A stretch of 22,927 bases of DNA from Candidatus Aenigmatarchaeota archaeon (lineage in GTDB: Archaea > Aenigmatarchaeota > Aenigmatarchaeia > QMZS01): NCBI GenBank assembly GCA_003663295.1, contig QMZS01000005.1, positions 1 to 22,927 on the forward strand, written 5' to 3'. Shown piece after piece: positions 1 through 6,323 of this stretch (within the stretch, counting starts at the first letter, position 1; each line of letters opens with the position of its first letter). Below the pieces are notes generated by a model that did not search any database, was not told the DNA's origin, and worked only from the letters and a program-made list of their open reading frames with translations. Made by a program: the position numbers and the translations under genes.

Positions 1-561
1 CTCACAACAATTTTTATGCCTTCAATTGCGCTTTTCCCCGTGCAAATCCTATGGATTAATTTAATAACTGACGGGATGCCTGCTCTCGCTCTTGCGGTAG
101 ATCCCTACAGACCAGATATTATGAAAAGAAAACCTAAAAAGAAATCTGAAAGTATAATTAACAAAAAACTGGCCTTGCTGATAGCAGGAATAGGTATTGA
201 AAAAGCAATAATTCTCCTTACCACTTTCCTCCTTATTCTTCCGCTTGGTATGGATAAAGCAAGAACAGCATTATTCACCGGATTCATAATGTATGAATTT
301 GTGCGGATTGGTGTGATAAGATATAATGAAAAACTTAATTCACTTAGAGCTTGGATTGAAAATAAACTTCTTGTTTACTCATTAATCTTATCCTTTGCGC
401 TTCAATTGATTATTTTATACACACCTTTGGGTTTATATTTTAATGTTGTTCCACTTGGTTTATATGAATGGTTGATTTTATTGAGCGGAACGGTAATTGG
501 ATTTATATTGGGGACTATAATTGCGGATTTTGCTGATAAGATAACAAATGAAGATTATTGA
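1..561 (+). CDS. P-type cation-transporting ATPase, C-terminal membrane part (5' end outside window)
   Basis: The frame is open from base 1 and the gene enters from the left, so the ATG at 16 is an internal Met, not a start. The visible part carries the M6 signature of calcium-type P2 ATPases, WINLITDGMPALAL, where the N, T and D residues of NLITD correspond to cation ligands in SERCA. Hydrophobic segments that match M7 to M10 follow, separated by a basic cytoplasmic loop (KRKPKKKSES) after M6. This is the C-terminal cation-ATPase domain. The phosphorylation and nucleotide domains lie outside the window, so Ca2+, Na+/K+ or Mn2+ specificity cannot be decided. It is on the opposite strand to the mcm-pheST block and ends in an A/T-rich spacer. 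Confidence 0.9.
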   Translation, partial: LTTIFMPSIALFPVQILWINLITDGMPALALAVDPYRPDIMKRKPKKKSESIINKKLALLIAGIGIEKAIILLTTFLLILPLGMDKARTALFTGFIMYEFVRIGVIRYNEKLNSLRAWIENKLLVYSLILSFALQLIILYTPLGLYFNVVPLGLYEWLILLSGTVIGFILGTIIADFADKITNEDY

Positions 562-618
562 TTAATTCGTTATTTTCTATTTATTAGTTAACTTTTGCGG
601 TATTTAAAGGATAAAATC

Positions 619-625
619 TTTTTTT
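619..625 (+). terminator. Possible oligo-T terminator after the P-type ATPase
   Basis: A run of seven T lies 58 nt after the ATPase stop codon on its coding strand, followed by a second short T run. Archaeal RNA polymerase terminates at U-rich tracts without needing a hairpin. In such A/T-rich DNA the run could be chance. I see nothing else between 562 and 728: no gene, no repeat and no clear RNA. Confidence 0.25.
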
Positions 626-728
626 GATTGGGTTTTATAATAATACCGGCAAATTGGGGTTTATTGCGAATATTTACCTAAAAATATATCAAATGAGAAT
701 AAAATCCTGTAAACAGACGAAAAACGAT

Positions 729-943
729 TTATGCCACAAAAGTTAAATTATTAGCGAGTTTATTTATCTCTGAAATAATCAATTGTTTTTTATTTGTTTT
801 GTCACTAAAATAATTTTCTCAATAACATATCTAATACTATATTCAATGGGATCAATAATTAAAGAATAATTTAATTTTTTGGCGAGTTCTTTTCCTATTG
901 TGGATTTTCCTGAACCGATTTCCTCTGAAAACGTGATTATCAT
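729..943 (-). pseudogene. Remnant of a small P-loop (adenylate/cytidylate kinase-like) gene, apparently frameshifted
   Basis: From the ATG at 943 the frame reads MIITFSEEIGSGKSTIG, a Walker A start like that of archaeal cytidylate kinase-type NTPases, and stops at 779 after 54 residues. The first glycine of the usual SGxxGSGKST loop is Glu (SEEIGSGKST). The next frame then reads QLIISEINKLANNLTFVA up to TAA at 729-731. The two frames would join into one 71-residue protein if the T run opposite 807-810 were one base longer. Even so, it is much shorter than a working nucleotide kinase of about 180 residues. It lies 36 nt downstream of mcm on the same strand. It may be a decayed gene, a sequencing error in a homopolymer, or a genuine small protein. 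The Walker A resemblance is visible; the frameshift is inferred. Confidence 0.45.
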
Positions 944-979
944 TCCATCTTAACTAAATGTAAAGTGAAATAATTCATT

Positions 980-2977
980 TCAGACCTTCCTTATAAATCC
1001 GGGTTTTGGTTTATACAACACGCCTTCCCTCTCAAGTTTTTGCACCATTCCCCTCACTTCGCCAAGACCTTCTTCCTCAGCCAAAGCCTCAACATCTTCC
1101 ATTGAAACTTCTTTAGAATCTTTCTCAAGTTTATCAATAATATCCAGCAGGATTCTTATTTTTGATCTCTGTGTTCCAGCAACAGAACTTTCCATCCTGT
1201 CAATATCAAGTTTATTTGTTTCAGCATCAAAACCAAGTTGTCTGAGTGAAACCTGCATAATCCTTATTGCCCTATCAGCATCTTCCTTTGAAGTTTCTGT
1301 TCTTAAATTTACTTTTGCAGAAGCCTGCGCAAGTCTTATCAGGGCCTCAAATTGCCTGAAAGTTATTGGAACTATTCTATCTTCCTCAGTAAATTTACTT
1401 CTCATATCTATAAAAAAATTCTTAAACACTTTTAAAGTCTCTTCTGTTAAAGTAACCGTTTTTACCTGTTGTTTTGAATAGGCTATGTATTTTTTTATGA
1501 TGGTGTGTGGTATTTCAGGTTCGATAGAACTCGTATCCAACCGGGCTTTTAAAACATGATCTAAAAGTTTCTTATCCGAGTTTGCATCGGGCACATCTCT
1601 TAAAGCAAATTTCAAATCAAACCTTGATAATAAAGTTGGCTGTATCATTATCTGCTCTGCTATGGGGGTGTAAACATCAAATCTTCCAAGTTTTGGGTTT
1701 GCCCCGGCCAGAACGCTTGTCTGCGCAGGAAGGGTGGCAATAATGGTGGCTTTTGCTATAGAAACCGTTCCCTGCTCAAGAGCTTCATGCATCGCAACCA
1801 TATCTTCCTTATCCATCTTCTCAAACTCATCAATCGCCAGCAATCCTTTATTACAGAGCACCAAAGCCCCAGCTTCAAGAACCCATCCTCCAGTAAATTC
1901 ATCCTTTCTTACAGTGGATATCAGTCCAGCTCCAGTAACACCTTTTCCAGATACATATTTGGAACGCGGAATAAACTTAGAAACCAATTTAAGTAATTGG
2001 GATTTGGCTGTTGCGGGGTCACCAACGATAAGCAAATGAATATCCCCTCTTATATGAGAGCCATCAGGCAAATCCGCATGAGTCCCTCCGAAAATCTGCA
2101 ACAAAATTGCTTCTTTTATCTCCCTATTTCCATAAATAGATGGAGCGAGTGAATTAACAAATTTATCAAAAATATCCGGTTGTTTGGATAACTCAACAAT
2201 CTTCTGTTCATCCTCTTTGCTTATGTTTATCTCCTCAAGTTCCTGTTCTGTGAGTTCAATATAATTCGCTTCAATATAAATATCAGTTTGTGTGGATTCT
2301 ATTCCTCTTACCTGTCTTGAAAGTTCCTTTAAAACCCCATTTAAAATTATCCTGTTTCCAGGATCTGTTTTTCTCTGCATTTCCGGGGTTGTTAACTCTT
2401 TTTTTAAAAAAACCTTTATCTCCCCGGGCTTTTCGCCTTCAGTAATTTCAAAAGGTTCCTGGATGGTAATCCATCTTGAATCATACATTTTCTTTTCAAG
2501 TAGTTTAAATGAAGTTCTTCTTTTGCATGTTGGACAAAGATATGGTTTCACAACAGTCGAACCTCTTTGTTCCAAAGAGAATTTTTCCCCGCATTCCTGA
2601 CACTCATGCAAAGTCTCATATATTCTTGGTTTTACTTCAGAAGCTACTTTGACCATCCCATCAACACAGATGAACTTTTCCATATGCCTTATTCTTAAAT
2701 TCCTTATCCTTGTATCCTGCGATTTTGGAAGATTTTTGAATTGCAGTTCCACCTCCACCTCAAGCCCAAATTCTTTAACCCCTTCATTAAATTCCTTCAT
2801 TATTTCCTGGGGTTTTTCAAGCAAATCTTCAGCTAAATCAGGGTCATATTTATCCAAATCAGAAAAATCAATAATAACAGGTTTCCCGTTTGTTGCCGCA
2901 AAAACCAGCTTTTCCTTGTATTTCCTCAAATAATCATCAATTTGTTCTTTTAATTTAATATTCCGCTCTACATCCAT
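980..2977 (-). CDS. mcm: MCM replicative DNA helicase
   Basis: This is the minichromosome maintenance helicase, the hexameric 3'-5' helicase that unwinds DNA at archaeal forks. The 665-residue length is typical for archaeal MCM. Residues 1-110 form the N-terminal helical and OB-fold region. A zinc motif with paired cysteines lies at C126/C129 and C148/C151. The AAA+ core has the MCM-type Walker A GDPATAKSQ (319-327), Walker B LLAIDEFEK (379-387), sensor-1 GANP (425-428) and arginine finger SRFD (451-454). The last 70 or so residues resemble the C-terminal winged helix. No intein interrupts the core. The ATG at 2977 has a TATA-like element about 34 nt upstream, so it probably has its own promoter, 131 nt after pheT. 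Confidence 0.97.
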   Translation of the reverse strand: MDVERNIKLKEQIDDYLRKYKEKLVFAATNGKPVIIDFSDLDKYDPDLAEDLLEKPQEIMKEFNEGVKEFGLEVEVELQFKNLPKSQDTRIRNLRIRHMEKFICVDGMVKVASEVKPRIYETLHECQECGEKFSLEQRGSTVVKPYLCPTCKRRTSFKLLEKKMYDSRWITIQEPFEITEGEKPGEIKVFLKKELTTPEMQRKTDPGNRIILNGVLKELSRQVRGIESTQTDIYIEANYIELTEQELEEINISKEDEQKIVELSKQPDIFDKFVNSLAPSIYGNREIKEAILLQIFGGTHADLPDGSHIRGDIHLLIVGDPATAKSQLLKLVSKFIPRSKYVSGKGVTGAGLISTVRKDEFTGGWVLEAGALVLCNKGLLAIDEFEKMDKEDMVAMHEALEQGTVSIAKATIIATLPAQTSVLAGANPKLGRFDVYTPIAEQIMIQPTLLSRFDLKFALRDVPDANSDKKLLDHVLKARLDTSSIEPEIPHTIIKKYIAYSKQQVKTVTLTEETLKVFKNFFIDMRSKFTEEDRIVPITFRQFEALIRLAQASAKVNLRTETSKEDADRAIRIMQVSLRQLGFDAETNKLDIDRMESSVAGTQRSKIRILLDIIDKLEKDSKEVSMEDVEALAEEEGLGEVRGMVQKLEREGVLYKPKPGFIRKV

Positions 2978-3008
2978 TATAGGAATTATTTTAAATTGAT
3001 AATTACTA

Positions 3009-3018
3009 AATTATAAGA
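3009..3018 (-). promoter_or_regulatory. Candidate TATA box for mcm
   Basis: The minus strand carries a TTATAA element (3011-3016), 34 nt upstream of the mcm ATG. With the usual archaeal TATA-to-start distance of about 25 nt this predicts a leader of roughly 8-10 nt. No BRE is obvious and the background is A/T-rich. Confidence 0.35.
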
Positions 3019-3108
3019 ATATGGGGTTATTTACCTAAATAAATGATTTTGTTGAATTTTGGGGTAAATTGCTTAAAAACGAGGTAAATATGAAAATAAT
3101 CCAAAAGT

Positions 3109-4737
3109 TCAATTTAAAAAATCCAAATCAAGTTCAAAACCTGTTGTGGGGTTATCAAGTTTAAAATTATCTAAAACCTTTGGGCAAATCTCCCCGATTA
3201 TTCCTCGCTCTTTCCCATTCACAATTATTTTTGCAACCCTGCCTTTTATAAATCTCTTGTCTTCGGTTTCCTTTAATTTATAAGAAATATTTAAATTTAA
3301 AAATATTGAATTTAGAACAGAAGAAATTTCTTCATAAGTAGAAATTGAATTTGAGATTATTAAAGCTAAATAAGTGCTCTCCCTCGACCTCGTCTCAGAT
3401 TTCTTATCCGGAAATAAAACTTTTCCAACTTCAAATATTTTCTGGGGGAACTCATAATGCTGGTTTGTTTTTAACACCCTCAATAATTCAGGCAATAAAG
3501 AGACCCTAATCATATTAATGGATTTATCAACCTGAGTATCAAGAAAAATTGCCTTACCTTCCAGTCTCATCTTTCCAAACTGTTCTTCTTTGCTTGTGAG
3601 TATTAAGGTAAAAACTTCCTGAAATCCAAGACCAACAATCAGCTCCCTGACTTTGGTTTCTATTCTTGTATTTCTCATTAAATTCCCAATTGTTGAAATC
3701 TGCGGGAATTCAGGAATAAAATTGCCCGGTCCATAAGCTCTTGCAATATCATCTATAACATCCACTTCGTGCAATAAATCTGTTCGATAACAAGGAGCAA
3801 AAATCTTATTTCCTTTTATTATATAACCAGTTCTTTCCAAAAGAGAATATAGTTCTTTATCGGATAATCTCAAACCAAGCCTCTTTTCCGCATTGCATTT
3901 TTTCAGATTAATCTTCTCTGGGTTTAAATCGGGAGAATCTATTCTTTTGTCAGGATAGACCATTTCCAAAGAATAAATATCCCCTCCCATATCCGCAAAC
4001 ATTGTAACAAAAATATTAAGCACATTCATTACATTTTCAAAATCAACACCCGTGCACTCAATAAAAATTTCTGTTGTGGTCTCATCAATTTTCCCAGTGT
4101 CTTCAGAATTGGTGTAAGGAAGCATGCACATCACATTATCTTTATCATCAATAAAAAAAGGATATTTTTTCCAATTCTTGGCAATCCAATTGTATTCTTT
4201 GCCTTTCGGATGGGTTTGTTCAATTTCTATCGCAGTTACTTCTTCGTCAAAACCCAATGGTTTGAACTTAATTTTTTTTGGGTCTTTCGCAATATAGTGT
4301 ATTGGAAAATTAATTCCTTTTAAAGGATACAATCCATATGCTGACTTGGTTCTATTCCTCCCATAAGTTGAAGCTAATTTCTCCTGCATCTGCATAAGCT
4401 GTTTAATCATTTCATCCTCAAAATGGATATTCCTGACAATTGCGCATGCTGTATAAGGTCTCATTGAAACAGATTTATCAATAATAACTTGATATCCGCT
4501 TTTCTTTGTTTTGTATTCTTTTGGTTTTTCCCCTAGATAATGATTTATCGCTCTTGCAAGACCGTGAACGCATAATAAATCAGGTCTCTCAGCAGTCATC
4601 TCAATTGCAATATCATCTCCTTTAACATCATCCAACTCAAAACCCATATTAAACAATAAATCCTCAAGTTCGTCTAAAGACAATTTCTTCTTTATCAGAC
4701 CATTTAAATATCCCAGACTCGTGTTCAGCATTACCAT
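3109..4737 (-). CDS. pheT: Phenylalanyl-tRNA synthetase beta subunit
   Basis: This is the structural and editing subunit of PheRS, which forms an alpha2-beta2 enzyme with PheS to charge tRNA-Phe. At 542 residues it matches the archaeal/eukaryal PheT and lacks the extra domains of the bacterial form. In order it shows the N-terminal B1-like domain (about 1-80), the B3/B4 editing region (about 90-260), a B5 DNA-binding-like fold around NLKKCNAEKRLGLRLSDKEL, then the catalytic-like domain with VIDDIARAYGPGNF and RELIVGLGFQEVF. It ends in GFELDLDFLN, a typical PheT terminus. Its ATG overlaps the pheS stop by 7 nt (ATGGTAA), with a second in-frame ATG two codons on, so translation is likely coupled to pheS. 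Confidence 0.95.
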   Translation of the reverse strand: MVMLNTSLGYLNGLIKKKLSLDELEDLLFNMGFELDDVKGDDIAIEMTAERPDLLCVHGLARAINHYLGEKPKEYKTKKSGYQVIIDKSVSMRPYTACAIVRNIHFEDEMIKQLMQMQEKLASTYGRNRTKSAYGLYPLKGINFPIHYIAKDPKKIKFKPLGFDEEVTAIEIEQTHPKGKEYNWIAKNWKKYPFFIDDKDNVMCMLPYTNSEDTGKIDETTTEIFIECTGVDFENVMNVLNIFVTMFADMGGDIYSLEMVYPDKRIDSPDLNPEKINLKKCNAEKRLGLRLSDKELYSLLERTGYIIKGNKIFAPCYRTDLLHEVDVIDDIARAYGPGNFIPEFPQISTIGNLMRNTRIETKVRELIVGLGFQEVFTLILTSKEEQFGKMRLEGKAIFLDTQVDKSINMIRVSLLPELLRVLKTNQHYEFPQKIFEVGKVLFPDKKSETRSRESTYLALIISNSISTYEEISSVLNSIFLNLNISYKLKETEDKRFIKGRVAKIIVNGKERGIIGEICPKVLDNFKLDNPTTGFELDLDFLN

Positions 4738-6005
4738 TCTTCAAGTTTTAAAAGATTATAATTTCTCAAATAATTTAAATCGCAGGTGTGTCCAAGGATT
4801 TCTTTAATGCTTTTATTTCCATAAATAAACATCGCCAGTCTTTCAATTCCAAAACCCCACGCAATTACTGGAACTTTAATTCCATAAGGGGCTAAAGATT
4901 CGGGTCTAAAAATTCCTGAATTTATTAGCTCAATCCATTCACCTATTTTTTCAGAATACCCGAATGCTTCGAGACTTGGCTCTGTGTAAGGGTTGTAAGT
5001 AAATTTAAATTTCACTTCATGAAGTCCGAATTTGGAATAAAATGATTTTATAAATCCCATTAAGGTTCTTACATTAAGATTCTCCGCCGCAATAAAACCT
5101 TCTGCCTGATAAAATTCCGGGAGGTGGGTTGCATCCGAGGCTTCATTCCTAAAAACCCTTCCAATGCAAAAACGCTTGCATGGAGTCTCAATACCACCTG
5201 CAAGAGTCCTGTAAGTCACAGAAGTTGTGTGGGTTCTCAACAATAACTGTTTTGCTATTTCAGGCATCCATTTCATATTCCATCCTTTTGAACCTGAATT
5301 TCCTCCAGTCTCATGAACCTCTTTAACATCCTTAACTATATTTTTGTCCGGCAAATCGCCCTCGCCTGAAAGATAAAAAGTATCCTGAATATCTCTCGCC
5401 GGATGATCCTGCGGAATAAACATGGAATCCATATTCCAGAAAGCTGTTTCAACCAAAGGTCCTTCCATTTCATCAAAACCCATCTCAATAAAAACCTCTC
5501 TTATTTTTTCAAAAACCAGATTCAAAGGGTGTTTTTTTCCGGGATAAATTTTCTTTCCCGGGAACTCAACATTGTACTTCTTAAATTTAACATCTCTCCA
5601 GATTCCGGATTTAATAATTTCCGGGGTCAAATCCAATACTTCTTTCCCGATTAGTTTTTTGGTTTCAATTTCTTTTTCGGTGACATTCCTCACCAGATTT
5701 CTAGTTAATAATATTTTCATTTTATCCTCATCAAATTTTCCTAATTTAATTTCCTTCAAATATTCTTCGATTTCGTATTTTTTTTCAAGTATGGATTTTC
5801 CTGATTTTGTGAGTTTCATCATTCCAGTTTCAATTTCAATCCACTGATTCTTCTTTGCCCATTGTAAAGCGATGTTAAAATTTTCCAGTTTTTTTGCATC
5901 GGAAACAGATAATTCTTTTTTGGAAAGTTCTTTTATTAGATTTATTTCAGGTAATTTATTTTTCAGATATTTTTCCCCTTCTTCAGTCAAGACATACATA
6001 ATCAT
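4731..6005 (-). CDS. pheS: Phenylalanyl-tRNA synthetase alpha subunit (short N-terminus)
   Basis: This is the catalytic class II subunit of PheRS. Motif 1 lies around residues 160-176. QDHPARDIQDTF is at 199-210, motif 2 FRNEASDATHLPEF at 285-298, the Phe-pocket strand FTYNPYTEPSLE at 335-346 and motif 3 GFGIERLAM at 384-392. The protein has 424 residues, whereas archaeal PheS is usually near 500. It starts directly at a segment (YVLTEEGEKYL) that in relatives follows a winged-helix unit of about 65-70 residues. An in-frame TAG immediately precedes the ATG, so no longer start exists. The truncation is real if the sequence is correct. It forms an operon with pheT and lies 142 nt downstream of tRNA-Phe. 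Confidence 0.95.
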   Translation of the reverse strand: MIMYVLTEEGEKYLKNKLPEINLIKELSKKELSVSDAKKLENFNIALQWAKKNQWIEIETGMMKLTKSGKSILEKKYEIEEYLKEIKLGKFDEDKMKILLTRNLVRNVTEKEIETKKLIGKEVLDLTPEIIKSGIWRDVKFKKYNVEFPGKKIYPGKKHPLNLVFEKIREVFIEMGFDEMEGPLVETAFWNMDSMFIPQDHPARDIQDTFYLSGEGDLPDKNIVKDVKEVHETGGNSGSKGWNMKWMPEIAKQLLLRTHTTSVTYRTLAGGIETPCKRFCIGRVFRNEASDATHLPEFYQAEGFIAAENLNVRTLMGFIKSFYSKFGLHEVKFKFTYNPYTEPSLEAFGYSEKIGEWIELINSGIFRPESLAPYGIKVPVIAWGFGIERLAMFIYGNKSIKEILGHTCDLNYLRNYNLLKLEEW

Positions 6006-6118
6006 CTAAAGTCAATAATATTATATGAACTTAAATTTCTTATCTTATCAGTTTCTTTGTTTAACGGATTAAAATCAATGATTTTTTTATTCTCCTCTAT
6101 TTTAATCAAAAACCACAA
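6002..6118 (-). CDS. Possible small ORF in the tRNA-Phe/pheS spacer (doubtful)
   Basis: One frame is open across nearly the whole spacer between tRNA-Phe and pheS. Read from a TTG at 6118 it gives 38 residues starting MWFLIKIEENKK and ending YNIIDFR. Its TGA overlaps the pheS ATG as ATGA, the arrangement used elsewhere in this window for coupled genes. No Shine-Dalgarno or ATG is seen and I recognise no homology. It has three Phe codons, too few to argue for a Phe leader peptide. It may be chance. Confidence 0.15.
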   Translation of the reverse strand: MWFLIKIEENKKIIDFNPLNKETDKIRNLSSYNIIDFR

Positions 6119-6147
6119 TACTTGAATATTGACTTTATAATATTAAG

Positions 6148-6257
6148 TGGGAAGAGTGGGATTTGATTGCGGCGTCTTTTCAGGAGATTTCAAGAAAAGA
6201 GTACCCACGACATCACGGTCTTCAACCGTGCGCTCTCCCAGCCTGAGCTACCTTCCC
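6148..6257 (-). tRNA. tRNA-Phe(GAA) with a 36-nt intron in the T-loop
   Basis: The minus strand folds into a full cloverleaf once the intron is removed. The acceptor stem pairs GGGAAGG with TCTTCCC (one G-U pair) with discriminator A at 6148 and no encoded CCA. The D arm is GCTC/GAGC with a GG-containing loop. The anticodon arm is CACGG-TTGAAGA-CCGTG with anticodon GAA at 6221-6223. The variable loop is ATGTC and the T stem GTGGG/CCCAC. The T-loop is split: T (6203) and TCAAAT (6166-6161) are separated by 36 nt, and joining them gives a standard TTCAAAT loop and a 74-nt mature tRNA. It lies between infB and pheS on the same strand. Confidence 0.92.
6167..6202 (-). other. Noncanonical tRNA intron with a relaxed bulge-helix-bulge
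   Basis: The intron sits between tRNA positions 54 and 55. Exon GTGG (6208-6205) pairs with intron CCGC (6172-6169) as a 4-bp central helix with one U-G pair. It is flanked by 3-nt bulges GTA (6204-6202) and AAT (6168-6166). Cutting after the second base of each bulge regenerates the exact T-loop. The intron then folds on itself by a C-G pair, one bulged C, and TCTTTTC/GAAAAGA (7 bp) closing a 12-nt loop. The outer exon helix is absent (C-C mismatch), so this is a relaxed bulge-helix-bulge, as known for noncanonical introns in other archaea. Confidence 0.85.
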
Positions 6258-6275
6258 ATAATTTGTTAAAATTTA

Positions 6276-6283
6276 ATTTAAAA
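6276..6283 (-). promoter_or_regulatory. Candidate TATA box for tRNA-Phe
   Basis: On the minus strand TTTTAAAT is centred about 23 nt before the tRNA 5' end, the distance expected for transcription starting at or just before the mature 5' end. It lies in the 66-nt spacer after the infB stop codon, so the tRNA may have its own promoter although it sits in a same-strand gene string. Confidence 0.4.
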
Positions 6284-6323
6284 TAGGATGTGAATATTCT
6301 GAAATAAATGATAATGCCTGGAA

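Noticed and set aside
1734..2039. Plus-strand frames inside mcm
   Set aside because: They run antisense to the Walker A and B region, which is clearly coding on the minus strand.
6148..6257. Canonical 37/38 intron or a tRNA of another identity
   Set aside because: The anticodon arm CACGG-TTGAAGA-CCGTG is uninterrupted and gives GAA; the extra bases lie only in the T-loop.
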